DNA of 64,000 bases from assembly GCA_028284705.1 (NCBI GenBank), contig JANQRE010000020.1, positions 56,372 to 120,371 on the forward strand, given 5' to 3'. Each line of letters starts with the position of its first letter. Position 1 is the stretch's first letter. This document shows positions 55,149-64,000 of this stretch, piece by piece. The stretch is from Paracoccaceae bacterium (lineage in GTDB: Bacteria; Pseudomonadota; Alphaproteobacteria; Rhodobacterales; Rhodobacteraceae). The position numbers and the translations under genes are program-made. Below the pieces are notes generated by a model that made no database searches, was not told the DNA's origin, and saw only the letters and a program-made list of their open reading frames with translations.

Positions 55149-56300
55149 ATGTCCGTTCTGAACGCCATACGTATCTCGCGCGCGCCCGCTTTTGCCTTCG
55201 CCACGGTGGGGTGGTTCTGGGGGACGTTCGCGGCCTATGTGCCGGAACTCAAAGCGGGAATTGGTGCGGATGATGCGACCTTCGGGTTGATCCTTCTCGG
55301 CACGTCCATCGGACTGATGACCACGATGCTCTTTGCGCCGATGCTGGACGAGCGGCTGGGATCAAAAGCCTTGCCGGTAGCGGCGATCTGTCTGTCGCTG
55401 GCATTTCTGCTGCCGGGGCTGATGACGGCGCCGATGCTTTTCTTTGGTGCGATGGCTCTCACGGGGTTGGCCTCAGGACTGCTCGATGTGGTGATGAATG
55501 CGCGCGTCTCCGAATTGGAGGCGCGACACAACAAACCGCTGATGAACGCCAATCACGGGGTGTTTTCGGTCTCTTATGCGTTCGGCGCGATCCTGACCGG
55601 GTTTGCGCGGGAAGCCGGTTGGCCGCCGGTGGCCATGTTTGCGGCCTTGGGGTGCCTCACTCTGGTGGCGACCGTTTTCATGCGCATGGAAGTGGAGCGG
55701 GCGGAGGAAGAGGAGATCACCGCCCGTTGGGCGTTTCCTTGGAACACCGTCATCTTGTGCGGTGTCGTCGTGATGATCGCCTTCATGGCGGAGGCTGCCG
55801 TGGAAAGCTGGTCAGCGCTGCATGTGGAGCGCACCCTTGGCGGACGCGCGGCGGAAGGCGCTTTGGGGCCTGCGATGCTGGGCCTGACCATGGCGGTTGG
55901 GCGGTTCTCGGGCCAGGCTGTGGCGGAGCGGTTCAACGACTACCATGTTATCACGGGGGCTGCGATTTTGGCGGTTCTGGGCAGCTTGATTGCAGCCACC
56001 GCACAGAGCCCGCTTTGGGCCTATGTGGGATTTGGCACGATTGGTCTGGGCGTGTCGGTGATCGGACCGCTTGGGCTGGCCATCACCGGGCGGCTGGTGC
56101 GCCCCAGTCAGCGCACGAAGGCGATCTCGCGTGCGGCGGTCATTGGCTTTTCCGGGTTTTTTGTGGCCCCGGCCATGATGGGGCTGATCAGTGGGGCCTA
56201 TGGTTTGCGCGTCGCCTTCGCATCCATCAGCATATTGGTTTTATTGCTTTTTGTTTTCGTTCCGCTTCTGCGGCGGCGGGAAATTTTGCGGTCTTCCTAA
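55149..56300 (+). CDS. MFS transporter
   Basis: This 383-residue membrane protein has twelve predicted helices. A loop with LDERLGSK after helix 2 matches the MFS motif A in position (LxxxxGxK type). The start ATG 55149 lies 150 bases from rplY, divergent. The substrate is unknown. It is followed by a TetR gene 164 bases on, which may regulate it. Confidence 0.85.
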   Translation: MSVLNAIRISRAPAFAFATVGWFWGTFAAYVPELKAGIGADDATFGLILLGTSIGLMTTMLFAPMLDERLGSKALPVAAICLSLAFLLPGLMTAPMLFFGAMALTGLASGLLDVVMNARVSELEARHNKPLMNANHGVFSVSYAFGAILTGFAREAGWPPVAMFAALGCLTLVATVFMRMEVERAEEEEITARWAFPWNTVILCGVVVMIAFMAEAAVESWSALHVERTLGGRAAEGALGPAMLGLTMAVGRFSGQAVAERFNDYHVITGAAILAVLGSLIAATAQSPLWAYVGFGTIGLGVSVIGPLGLAITGRLVRPSQRTKAISRAAVIGFSGFFVAPAMMGLISGAYGLRVAFASISILVLLLFVFVPLLRRREILRSS

Positions 56301-56446
56301 AATTTGCCCCACCACCCGGCGAGGGCACTCGTTAATAAAATTTACTTACCACTTCCCTCTAACCAGGAGCGTTAACCTATTGAACAAAGCTCCATTGGCC
56401 GGTTAGGTAGTGAGGTCGCAAAATACCGCGCCTTCTACGCGAAATG

Positions 56447-56462
56447 TGAGAAAAGTTTCTCA
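56447..56462. promoter_or_regulatory. palindrome at the TetR start, possible operator
   Basis: TGAGAAA-AG-TTTCTCA is a perfect 7-bp-arm palindrome ending two bases before the ATG at 56465. No ribosome site is visible there, so the TetR message may be leaderless with the operator covering its start. Confidence 0.5.
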
Positions 56463-56464
56463 AT

Positions 56465-57130
56465 ATGTCAACTGGACCAAAGAAAAACAACAAGAAGAAG
56501 CCAGGGACTGTAGCGTCACAGAGACAGTTGCGAAAGATGGCGACGCGGGACAAACTTCTGACTGCTGCGCGAGAGATTTATTCCGAAGGTGAGAAACTGA
56601 GCATCGCGGCGGCGGCGGAGCGGGCGGGCATCTCGGTGGCGACGGCCTATCGCTACTATTCCGATCCCGACAAGATGCGCAGCGATGCGGCCCTAGGCGC
56701 AAAATTCGGGCCCAACCCGGAAGATTTCCTTGCGCGGTTCGATGTGCTTTGCGCCGGGTGTTCCGATCCGTTGGAACGCCTCGTTATCGCACAGCGCATG
56801 ATGTTTGATTTCGTGGTGGAGAATGAGCGTGAGTATCGCATGTTCATCTCCTCCAGCCATGAGCACATGATGCGCGCGAGCCCAAACCGCAAGAAAATCC
56901 CGGCGGGTGGGCGTCGGATCATCTTGCTGGAAGCCGCACTGGAGCCGTTGAAGGAAGATTTGGCAAATGGCTGTCTGCGCGAGCTTCTCTATCGTCTGAT
57001 GCTGGTTTGCGGACCTGAGCCCTATTTCATCCTGCACGACTTCACGTCGGAGAAAATCGAGGACATTTGGCGCGTCAACGAAACCGCGGTACGGGCGGTG
57101 TATCAGGATTTCATCGCCGCGCAGGCGTGA
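56465..57130 (+). CDS. TetR family transcriptional regulator
   Basis: This 221-residue protein has a Lys-rich N-terminus (about 24 residues) and the TetR helix-turn-helix (RDKLLTAAREIYSEGEKLSIAAAAERAGISVATAYRYYSD). The Lys-rich tail before it may help DNA binding. A later start at 56537 is possible. It is convergent with lldD (stop codons adjoin at 57130/57131). Confidence 0.88.
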   Translation: MSTGPKKNNKKKPGTVASQRQLRKMATRDKLLTAAREIYSEGEKLSIAAAAERAGISVATAYRYYSDPDKMRSDAALGAKFGPNPEDFLARFDVLCAGCSDPLERLVIAQRMMFDFVVENEREYRMFISSSHEHMMRASPNRKKIPAGGRRIILLEAALEPLKEDLANGCLRELLYRLMLVCGPEPYFILHDFTSEKIEDIWRVNETAVRAVYQDFIAAQA

Positions 57131-58297
57131 TCACTCTTGCCAGCGACCGCCAAAATCCTCCGGGATCAGCAGATTGTGCTTGCCCAGATTTTTAACATCC
57201 CGTTCACCACAGAGCGCCATAGTCGTATCAAGCTCCGTGTGGATCACGCGCAGCGCCTCTGACACGCCTTTCTCACCCATAGCACCCAGACCGTAGACGA
57301 ATGCGCGGCCGATATAGGTGCCTTTCGCCCCCATCGCGAGGGCCTTCAACACGTCCTGACCAGACCGGATACCGCTGTCGAGATGGACTTCGATCTTGTC
57401 GCCGACCGTATCCATGATGCGGGGCAGCATCGAAATGGAAGAGAGTGCGCCGTCCAACTGACGCCCTCCGTGGTTGGAGACGATGATCGCGTCCGCCCCG
57501 ACATTCAGGGCCTTCTTGGCATCCTCTTCATCGAGAATGCCCTTGAGGATGAACTTCTCGTCCCATTTCTTGCGATAATCCATCACCGTGTCCCAGTTCA
57601 GGCGGGGATCGAACTGTTGCGCGGTCCAGCTATGCAGGGATGAGAGGTCGTCAACATCCTTCGCGTGGCCGACAATGTTGCGGAAGGTGCGCCGATGGGT
57701 TTGCAGCATCTGCAGCCCCCACCGCCATTTGGTCATCAAGTCGAGGATCGTGTGGGGCGCGAGCCGGATCGGCACAGAGAGCCCGTTTTTAATGTCCTTG
57801 TGCCGCTGGCCGAGGATTTGCAGATCGAGCGTGAGGACCAATGCGTCGCATTTGGCGTCCTTGGCGCGCCCGATCAGGCTGTTGATGAAATCCACGTCGC
57901 GCATGACGTAGAGCTGGAACCAGAAGGGGGCGGAAGTGTTCTCGGCCACGTCTTCGATCGAGCAGACCGACATGGTGGAAAGCGTGAAGGGCACGCCGAA
58001 CTTCTCCGCCGCCTTGGCGGCCAGAATTTCGCCATCGGCGTGCTGCATGCCCGTGGAGCCGACGGGCGCGAGCGCCACCGGCATCGCGACTTCGCGTCCG
58101 ACCATTTCCGATTTGGTCGTGCGGCCTTCCATGTTAACCGCGACTTTCTGGCGGAGGCGGATTTTGTCGAAATCGGAGGTGTTCTCGCGGAAGGTCTGTT
58201 CCGTCCAGGACCCCGATTCCGCATAGTCGTAAAACATCTTCGGCGTGCGGCGTTTGTAGATGCGGCGGAGGTCTTCGATTTCGGTGATCACGGGCAT
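57131..58297 (-). CDS. lldD: L-lactate dehydrogenase / FMN-dependent 2-hydroxy-acid dehydrogenase
   Basis: The 388-residue FMN enzyme has YDYAESGSWTEQTF near the start, LAPVGSTGMQHADGE, and the active-site SNHGGRQLDG (catalytic His) and DSGIRSG. The close match to the LldD pattern suggests oxidation of L-lactate at the membrane; other alpha-hydroxy acids are possible. Confidence 0.9.
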   Translation of the reverse strand: MPVITEIEDLRRIYKRRTPKMFYDYAESGSWTEQTFRENTSDFDKIRLRQKVAVNMEGRTTKSEMVGREVAMPVALAPVGSTGMQHADGEILAAKAAEKFGVPFTLSTMSVCSIEDVAENTSAPFWFQLYVMRDVDFINSLIGRAKDAKCDALVLTLDLQILGQRHKDIKNGLSVPIRLAPHTILDLMTKWRWGLQMLQTHRRTFRNIVGHAKDVDDLSSLHSWTAQQFDPRLNWDTVMDYRKKWDEKFILKGILDEEDAKKALNVGADAIIVSNHGGRQLDGALSSISMLPRIMDTVGDKIEVHLDSGIRSGQDVLKALAMGAKGTYIGRAFVYGLGAMGEKGVSEALRVIHTELDTTMALCGERDVKNLGKHNLLIPEDFGGRWQE

Positions 58298-58318
58298 AGT
58301 CGAGTCGCTTTTCGTCAG

Positions 58319-58341
58319 ATTGGTTAAATTACTTTACCAAT
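58319..58341. promoter_or_regulatory. palindrome upstream of lldD
   Basis: ATTGGT (58319-58324) and ACCAAT (58336-58341) form an inverted repeat with an 11-base AT-rich spacer, 22 bases before the lldD ATG. The TGGT...ACCA form recalls GntR-family (LldR/PdhR) operators, but no GntR gene is nearby. Confidence 0.45.
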
Positions 58342-58449
58342 ATCGGCATTTTGAGGCAATCCGCACAAAATGTCACAGGCAATCATCCCCTTGAGAGGCC
58401 GACGTTGGAGAAACTGACCGATTTATACCAGCGAAGGCTGCGGTGGAGA

Positions 58450-59241
58450 TCAGGCGCGATGCGCACCATCCGCCAGCGATTTCACAAAACCCAGAATATC
58501 TGCGGGGCTGTCACCCCGTCCGACACGTTCGACAATGGCGGAGCCGACAACGGCGCCATCGGCGACGGAGGCAATCGCTTCCGCACTTTCGGGAGTTTTG
58601 ATGCCGAAACCCACAACAATCGGCAGATCGGTAGAAGCTTTGATCCGGGCGACCTCGGGGCCGACATCAGTCGCCTGTGCCGCCGCGGCACCCGTGATGC
58701 CGGTGATCGAGACGTAGTAGACGAAGCCAGAGGTGTTTTGCAGCACCTTGGGCAGACGCTTGTCATCGGTGGTTGGGGTCGCGAGGCGGATAAAGTTTAA
58801 ACCGGCTTTCTGCGCCGGGATGCAGAGCTCCTCATCCTCTTCCGGGGGCAGATCGACGATGATAAGACCGTCAACGCCAGCCTCCTTCGCATCCGAGAGA
58901 AACTGATCGACGCCGCGGGAATAGATCGGGTTGTAATAGCCCATCAGCACGATGGGCGTGGTGTTGTCCCCGGCCCGAAAGTCGCGCACCGTTTGCAGGG
59001 TTTTCTCCAGCGTCATGCCCGCCTCAAGCGCGCGCTGCCCGGCGAGTTGGATGGTCGGACCATCAGCCATGGGATCGGTGAAGGGCAGGCCAAGCTCAAT
59101 GATGTCGACACCCGCCGCGGGCAAGCCTTTCACCACTTCGAGCGCGGTGTCGTAATCGGGATCGCCTGCCATCACGTAGGTGACGAAGGCCTTTTTGCCC
59201 TCCGCCTGAAGCCGCGCGAATGTATCGTCGATCCGTGTCAT
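58450..59241 (-). CDS. trpA: tryptophan synthase alpha subunit
   Basis: The 263-residue TIM-barrel enzyme splits indole-3-glycerol phosphate. It has [32 protein letters not shown] with catalytic Glu and Asp, and [10 protein letters not shown] near the phosphate site. trpB is not adjacent. ATG 59241 is preferred over the longer frame. Confidence 0.95.
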   Translation of the reverse strand: MTRIDDTFARLQAEGKKAFVTYVMAGDPDYDTALEVVKGLPAAGVDIIELGLPFTDPMADGPTIQLAGQRALEAGMTLEKTLQTVRDFRAGDNTTPIVLMGYYNPIYSRGVDQFLSDAKEAGVDGLIIVDLPPEEDEELCIPAQKAGLNFIRLATPTTDDKRLPKVLQNTSGFVYYVSITGITGAAAAQATDVGPEVARIKASTDLPIVVGFGIKTPESAEAIASVADGAVVGSAIVERVGRGDSPADILGFVKSLADGAHRA

Positions 59242-59372
59242 GGCACCCGTTCCTGATCTTTGCCGAGCGGTTGTTACCGAAACGCAAGGCACTTGCAATG
59301 GTCAGCTTGACCTCTCGGGGGTTGAGACCCTACATGCGCCTGATCCAAGAGATGGAAAGAAGGTCGCCTGAT

Positions 59373-60470
59373 ATGGGTTTCAGAATGGGCATTGTGGGTT
59401 TGCCGAATGTCGGCAAATCGACACTTTTTAACGCGCTGACGAAGACGGCGGCGGCGCAGGCGGCGAATTTTCCGTTCTGCACGATTGAGCCCAATATCGG
59501 CGAAGTGGCAGTGCCGGATGCGCGGCTCGACAGACTTGCCGAGATTGCGAAATCCGCGACCAAAATCCCGACGCGTATGACGTTTGTGGATATCGCCGGG
59601 CTGGTGAAAGGCGCCTCCAAGGGCGAGGGGCTGGGCAACCAGTTTCTGGCCAATATCCGCGAGACTGACGCCATCGCCCATGTGCTGCGCTGCTTTGAGG
59701 ACAGTGATGTGACCCATGTGGATGGCCGGGTCGATCCGGTGGAAGATGCCGAGGTGATCGAGACGGAATTGATGCTCGCCGATCTGGAAAGCATCGAGAA
59801 GCGCCGCGCGAACCTTGTGCGCAAACTGAAGGGCAATGACAAAGAAGCGGCGCAGCAGGACCGTCTGCTGGCCGAGGCGCAGGCGATGCTGGACAGCGGC
59901 AAACCGGCCCGCATGGTTGAGGTGGACGAAGACGACCGCAAGGCCTGGGCGATGCTGCAGCTTCTGACCACCAAGCCGATCCTTTATGTCTGCAATGTGG
60001 ATGAAAGCTCGGCGGCGACGGGCAATGCGTTTTCTGAGAAAGTCGCGGCCATGGCGGCGGAGCAGGGCGCGGCGCATGTGGTGATCTCGGCCCAGATCGA
60101 GGAAGAGATCAGCCAGTTGGAACCCGACGAGGCCGAGATGTTCCTCGACGAGATGGGCCTGAAGGAGGCCGGGCTCGACCGGCTCATTCGCGCAGGCTAC
60201 GACCTTCTGCATCTGGAGACCTATTTCACCGCAGGCCCCAAAGAGGCCCGCGCCTGGACGATCAAATCCGGGACCTCCGCCCCGCAAGCCGCCGGTGTGA
60301 TCCATGGCGATTTCGAGAAAGCTTTCATCCGCGCTGAGACCATCGCTTATGACGATTACGTTGCGCATAATGGCGAGCAGGGCGCGAAAGAGGCAGGAAA
60401 AATGCGCGCGGAGGGCAAGGCCTATATCGTCAAGGATGGCGACGTGATGCACTTCCTCCACGGAGCCTAG
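59373..60470 (+). CDS. ychF: redox-regulated ATPase YchF
   Basis: This 365-residue Obg-family ATPase has the P-loop GLPNVGKST, the G2/G3 region [18 protein letters not shown] and the C-terminal TGS-like domain. YchF binds ATP rather than GTP and interacts with ribosomes. ATG 59373 gives the usual family length; the longer frame contains upstream noise. Confidence 0.95.
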   Translation: MGFRMGIVGLPNVGKSTLFNALTKTAAAQAANFPFCTIEPNIGEVAVPDARLDRLAEIAKSATKIPTRMTFVDIAGLVKGASKGEGLGNQFLANIRETDAIAHVLRCFEDSDVTHVDGRVDPVEDAEVIETELMLADLESIEKRRANLVRKLKGNDKEAAQQDRLLAEAQAMLDSGKPARMVEVDEDDRKAWAMLQLLTTKPILYVCNVDESSAATGNAFSEKVAAMAAEQGAAHVVISAQIEEEISQLEPDEAEMFLDEMGLKEAGLDRLIRAGYDLLHLETYFTAGPKEARAWTIKSGTSAPQAAGVIHGDFEKAFIRAETIAYDDYVAHNGEQGAKEAGKMRAEGKAYIVKDGDVMHFLHGA

Positions 60471-60567
60471 ACGAGGCCTAAACCACTTTATTCCTTGCAG
60501 AAACTCCTCGGCGCGTGCATTCACATGGCGCGACCGTTAGCGCATGACATCGCAAGGGGAGTGCCGT

Positions 60568-61806
60568 ATGCTGTTGGGCTGTATTGGGGATGATTTCACC
60601 GGATCGAGCGATCTGGCCAATACGCTGGCAAAAGGCGGCATGCGGGTGACGCAATATAGCGGTGTGCCAGACGCGCCTGCTCAGGATCACGTTCAGGCCG
60701 GGGTTGTCGCGCTGAAATCGCGCTCGATTGCCCCAGAAGAGGCAGTTGCACAATCTTTAGGCGCTCTGGACTGGTTGAGAGCACAAGGCTGCGAACAGTT
60801 CTTTTTCAAATATTGCTCGACATTTGACTCGACGCCCGAGGGCAATATCGGCCCGGTCGCGGATGCCTTGGCGAAGGCTTTGGGCGCCCATAAAGTCATC
60901 GTCTGCCCGGCCTTTCCCGGCACCGGGCGGTCGATCTATCAGGGCCATCTCTTTGTAAACGATACGCTTTTGAGCGAGTCGGGCATGCGCAATCATCCTC
61001 TGACGCCGATGACGGATGCCGACATTCGTCGCTGGCTGACACCTCAAAGCAGATATTCCGTGGGCCATGTGACAGCAGCCGACGTGTTTGCCGGGGCCGA
61101 GGCGATCGCCTCTGCGCTTCAACGCGAACATGAGGCGGGTCATCGCCATATCGTCGTCGACGCGATCCGAGATGAGGACCTGACCGAGATTGGCCGCGCC
61201 GCCAAAGGGCTGCCGCTGATCACCGGCGGATCGGGGGTCGCTTTGGGGCTGCCGTCGAATTTTGGCTGCGTGGCCGCGCCGGCGCCATGGCAGGCTCAAG
61301 ACGGAAAATGTGTCGCCTTATCAGGGTCTTGTTCCATAGCGACGCGCGCCCAGGTGGCCTATCATGCCGCCCGGCATCCGGCGCGGGAGATCATTGCTGG
61401 GGATGTGATCGAGGGGCGGATTGGAGCGGCGGAGATCGTCGAGTGGCTGTCGGCGCAGGAGGGCATCCCGCTGGCCTATAGCTCCGCGGACCCGGATGTC
61501 GTGCGCGCGGTGCAGGAGGACTATGGCCGGGAGCGCTCGGCTGCGGCGATAGAATCGCTCTTTGCCGATGTCGCCAGACTGGTTGTAGAGGCGGGGGTTA
61601 CCCGGGTTCTGCCCGCGGGGGGCGAGACATCCGGCGCCGTGGTGGAGGGTTTGGGGTTACGTGCCCTGGAGATTGGACCGGAGATTGACCCCGGCGTGCC
61701 AGCGCTGCGCGCGGGTCCTGACCTGGCGCTTGCCCTGAAATCTGGCAATTTCGGCGCGGAGAATTATTTCGAAAAAGCCGCCGCGGTTCTGGGAGGCGAG
61801 GCGTGA
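60568..61806 (+). CDS. otnK: 3-oxo-tetronate 4-kinase OtnK
   Basis: The 412-residue four-carbon acid sugar kinase (DUF1537 type) has GCIGDDFTGSSDLANTLAKGG at the start, the phosphate-binding Arg/Lys patches, and GGETSGAVVEGLG near the C-terminus. ATG 60568 follows GGGGAG. Its stop overlaps the otnC start by 4 bases (GTGA at 61803-61806). The enzyme phosphorylates 3-oxo-tetronate in erythronate/threonate breakdown. Confidence 0.9.
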   Translation: MLLGCIGDDFTGSSDLANTLAKGGMRVTQYSGVPDAPAQDHVQAGVVALKSRSIAPEEAVAQSLGALDWLRAQGCEQFFFKYCSTFDSTPEGNIGPVADALAKALGAHKVIVCPAFPGTGRSIYQGHLFVNDTLLSESGMRNHPLTPMTDADIRRWLTPQSRYSVGHVTAADVFAGAEAIASALQREHEAGHRHIVVDAIRDEDLTEIGRAAKGLPLITGGSGVALGLPSNFGCVAAPAPWQAQDGKCVALSGSCSIATRAQVAYHAARHPAREIIAGDVIEGRIGAAEIVEWLSAQEGIPLAYSSADPDVVRAVQEDYGRERSAAAIESLFADVARLVVEAGVTRVLPAGGETSGAVVEGLGLRALEIGPEIDPGVPALRAGPDLALALKSGNFGAENYFEKAAAVLGGEA

Positions 61807-62450
61807 GCGAGACCGCCCTTCGCGAGCAGATTTGCCTGTTGGCCAAGTCACTCTTTGACCGTGGTCTGACCCATGGCAGCACCGGCAATATCTCTGCGCG
61901 GACAGCGGATGGCGGGCTTTTGGTCTCGCCGACGGGTACGAGTTTCGGGCGGCTGGACCCGGGCCGTTTGAGCCGGTTTGACGCCGCCGGGACCCTGATC
62001 GATGGCGATGCGCCAACGAAAGAAATGCCTTTACATTCAGCGTTTTATGACACGCGGTCGAGCGCCGGTGCAGTGGTGCATCTGCACTCCTGCCATGCGG
62101 TAGCACTTTCGATGATGCCCGATGTGGATGCCGATGATTTCCTTCCGCACCTGACGCCATATGGTTTGATGAAACTCGGTCGCGTGAAGCTGTTGCCGTT
62201 CTTCCTGCCAGGTGATCCGGCCATGGGAAAGGCGGTGCGCGGGTTGGCCGGCAAGCGTTCCGCCGTGATGCTGGCCAATCACGGACCGGTCGTGGCGGGT
62301 AAGGATGTCGAAGCCGCTTGCAATGCAATCGAAGAACTAGAGGACACCGCGCGGCTCGCGATGATGACCCGAGGCCTCGGCGCTCGGGCATTGAGCGAGG
62401 CCCAGGTGCAGGCGCTTGTCGACAAGTTTGACATCGCGTGGGACGATTGA
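61803..62450 (+). CDS. otnC: 3-oxo-tetronate 4-phosphate decarboxylase OtnC
   Basis: This 215-residue class II aldolase/adducin-fold enzyme has SLFDRGLTHGSTGNIS, the zinc-binding HLHSCHA and the later NHGPVVAG. In the otn pathway it decarboxylates 3-oxo-tetronate 4-phosphate to dihydroxyacetone phosphate. It is coupled to otnK and its stop shares one base with the otnI ATG (TGATG, 62448-62452). Confidence 0.9.
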   Translation: MSETALREQICLLAKSLFDRGLTHGSTGNISARTADGGLLVSPTGTSFGRLDPGRLSRFDAAGTLIDGDAPTKEMPLHSAFYDTRSSAGAVVHLHSCHAVALSMMPDVDADDFLPHLTPYGLMKLGRVKLLPFFLPGDPAMGKAVRGLAGKRSAVMLANHGPVVAGKDVEAACNAIEELEDTARLAMMTRGLGARALSEAQVQALVDKFDIAWDD

Positions 62451-63208
62451 TGCGGTTTTCGGCCAATCTTGGGTTTCTTTGGACAGAGCTCGATTTGCCC
62501 GACGCAATCCGCGCCGCGAAACGGGCGGGGTTTGACGCGGTGGAGCTGCATTGGCCCTATGCGACCCCTGCTGAGCAAGTACGGGATGCGTTGACAAAAA
62601 CCGAGCTGCCGCTTCTTGGATTGAATACAGATCGCGGTGATGTGTCGGCCGGGGAAAATGGTCTCTCTGCCTTGCCCGGGCGCGAGGCGGATGCGCGGGC
62701 GGCGATCGACCAGGCGCTTGATTATGCGGACGCCACAGACGCGCGTGCCGTGCATGTGATGGCTGGCTTCGCGAATGGTCCTGCGGCGCATGCCACTTTC
62801 GTTGAGAATTTGCGTTACGCCTGCGCGAAGGCGAGGGACCGCACCATTCTGATAGAACCGCTCAATAGGCACGATGCACCCGGTTATCTTCTACAAACCA
62901 CCGACCAAGCCCGAGCAATCATAGAAGAGGTTGATGCTGCCAATCTGCGACTGATGTTTGACTGCTACCATGTAGGCCGTACCGAGGGCGACGTGACGAC
63001 GCGACTTGAGAGTAATCTCGACATCATTGGACACATACAATTCGCATCCGTTCCTGATCGCGGCGCGCCGGATCACGGTGAATTACACTACACGGCAGTG
63101 TTCGAAGCGATCAAAGCTTTGGGTTACGGCAAGCCCTTGGGCGCAGAGTACAAACCGAAAGGCCTGACGAATGATACGCTCGGGTGGCTCGCCGATTTAG
63201 CGGACTAG
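62450..63208 (+). CDS. otnI: 2-oxo-tetronate isomerase OtnI (hydroxypyruvate isomerase family)
   Basis: The 252-residue TIM-barrel enzyme has SANLGFLWTELDLPDAIRAAKRAGFDAVELHWPY and late DHGELHYTAVF, with the metal-binding Glu in LIEPLN. It interconverts 2- and 3-oxo-tetronate. The operon lacks the dehydrogenase that makes the 2-oxo acid (DenD/LtnD type), which is not in the window. Confidence 0.9.
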   Translation: MRFSANLGFLWTELDLPDAIRAAKRAGFDAVELHWPYATPAEQVRDALTKTELPLLGLNTDRGDVSAGENGLSALPGREADARAAIDQALDYADATDARAVHVMAGFANGPAAHATFVENLRYACAKARDRTILIEPLNRHDAPGYLLQTTDQARAIIEEVDAANLRLMFDCYHVGRTEGDVTTRLESNLDIIGHIQFASVPDRGAPDHGELHYTAVFEAIKALGYGKPLGAEYKPKGLTNDTLGWLADLAD

Positions 63209-63708
63209 CGGGTCAAAACGGCGACGGTCGTCTCGAAATTGGACGCTTTCGCCCAGTCTTCATAAACATCCAAAAGGCCCATCTGTCGAGCGATCAGGAA
63301 CTCGCCAGCCTCACTGACCTTGGGCGCCGGTCGCCCAAATAGCGGGTGCCGGTTACCGCGTAACGCGTTCTGCCGTGCTTTTGCGAAGCCCTCTGTATTC
63401 ATGATGATAATCAACGATTTATACGCTGTAAGCCGCTCCAGATAGATGCGCGCCCGCTTTGACTCATAGGGGCTTATGCCGGGCCTTGTCGCCAGTCGGT
63501 GGAGCGCTGACTTACAGGAATCGGCCAACAACACGTCGAGCGACGCATCGGCCTGGCGCGGCTTAAAACGCGCTCTGTTAGAATAATGTGCGCAGGTTTT
63601 GCCGAATGCTGCATGGTCATAGGGCAAACGTGGGTCCGCATTGCCGAGGGCGGCGCCGGTGGTCACAACCAAAGCCGCGAGGCTCAAGAGAAGCGATTTT
63701 ACAGTCAT
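63205..63708 (-). CDS. secreted protein of unknown function
   Basis: The 167-residue product (ATG 63708, strong AGGAGG seven bases before) has a signal peptide (MTVKSLLLSLAALVVTTGAALG) and one pair of Cys (TCAHY and DSCKSA). It is convergent with otnI. No family is recognised. Confidence 0.6.
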   Translation of the reverse strand: MTVKSLLLSLAALVVTTGAALGNADPRLPYDHAAFGKTCAHYSNRARFKPRQADASLDVLLADSCKSALHRLATRPGISPYESKRARIYLERLTAYKSLIIIMNTEGFAKARQNALRGNRHPLFGRPAPKVSEAGEFLIARQMGLLDVYEDWAKASNFETTVAVLTR

Positions 63709-63881
63709 GTCTGGACCTCCTGTCCGAAGAAACCGAGGCAGCACGTGGTTTCAGGCTACCAGATGTCATGAAACTGTCAAAAAACTGTTACGTTTTCCTT
63801 TTTGGAAGGCGCCACCCGTGCTGAATTTGTGACCAAGCGACTTTGGCGTTGCGCGATTTTCGACGCATTTGCGAATTGGCC

Positions 63882-63910
63882 TTGTTCTTCCTCGGCCCAC
63901 GCCTCTATAC
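63882..63910 (+). promoter_or_regulatory. promoter of tRNA-Ser
   Basis: TTGTTC (63882-63887) and CTATAC (63905-63910) are 17 bases apart, nine bases before the tRNA 5' end. The -35 is a weaker match than the -10. Confidence 0.45.
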
Positions 63911-63918
63911 GGGTCGGT

Positions 63919-64000
63919 GGAGACGTGGCCGAGTGGTCGAAGGCGCTCCCCTGCTAAGGGAGTAGGCGGGAAACCGTCTCGAGGGTTCGAATCCCTTCGT
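63919..64000 (+). tRNA. tRNA-Ser(GCU), 3' truncated by window
   Basis: The 5' acceptor GGAGACG, a D-arm with GTGGCCGAGTGGTCGAAGGC, the anticodon arm CTCCC-CTGCTAA-GGGAG (anticodon GCU), the long variable arm typical of serine tRNA, and the T-arm GAGGGTTCGAATCCCTT are all visible. The sequence stops at CGT of the 3' acceptor CGTCTCC. Confidence 0.95.

Noticed and set aside
59274..60524. 416-codon minus-strand ORF opposite ychF
   Set aside because: It is the antisense of a clear YchF gene; composition and low-complexity runs show a shadow.
1..64000. CRISPR array
   Set aside because: No set of regularly spaced repeats with unique spacers and no cas genes were seen; the 11-bp repeats at 17943 have no spacers.

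Overview
The window looks like a chromosomal segment of a marine alphaproteobacterium of the order Rhodobacterales (Roseobacter/Paracoccaceae type). The signs are a high-GC genome, an F0 ATP synthase operon with a b' subunit and no F1 genes beside it, the division-plane ATPase MipZ, an ffh-rpsP-rimM-trmD-rplS-rpmE translation block, an erythronate/threonate (otn) operon, and many short GC-rich palindromes between genes. Placement is inferred from protein families and gene order, not from a database search.

Layout. 0-1 kb: the end of a short-chain dehydrogenase and a small membrane protein. 1-8.6 kb: a catabolic island of two divergent operons. MarR-sulfatase-MBL hydrolase runs left; a tripartite tricarboxylate transporter (tctC-tctB-tctA) plus a second sulfatase runs right. 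Two helically phased palindromes lie between them and probably bind the MarR protein. 9-13 kb: a small secreted or membrane protein, MipZ, a sulfotransferase-fold protein and an isolated phage-type tail sheath gene. 13-21.7 kb: the translation/SRP block (rpmE, rplS, trmD, rimM, rpsP, ffh), interleaved with an iron alcohol dehydrogenase, a 48-residue ORF, an EVE-domain protein, chorismate mutase and four tandem GNAT acetyltransferases, almost all translationally coupled. Upstream of ffh is a hairpin-rich stretch containing an SRP-RNA-like motif.

22-28.6 kb: small metabolic and regulatory genes (VOC protein, azoreductase, LysR, EamA exporter, TfdA dioxygenase, ArsR, a second LysR). 28.6-31.4 kb: atpI-atpB-atpE-atpF'-atpF, with a clear promoter and terminator. 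31.5-36.5 kb: an ECF sigma factor coupled to a membrane VWA protein, an alpha/beta hydrolase and a P1 peptidase. 36.7-45 kb: a ten-gene block of coiled-coil, AAA+, large soluble and small membrane proteins that I cannot assign to a known system. It is the best candidate here for an undescribed machine. One gene inside it (41.1-41.6 kb) has different base composition and is followed by palindromes, so it looks like an insertion.

45-49 kb: a bidomain ALDH16-type aldehyde dehydrogenase with deoC, and rpe. 49.5-52.8 kb: an ABC exporter pair, pth and an FkbM-type methyltransferase. 52.8-54.3 kb: a lower-GC patch with two small membrane proteins. 54.3-64 kb: rplY with an acidic tail, an MFS transporter, a TetR regulator, lldD, trpA, ychF, the otnK-otnC-otnI operon, a small secreted protein, and the first 82 bases of a tRNA-Ser(GCU) cut by the window end.
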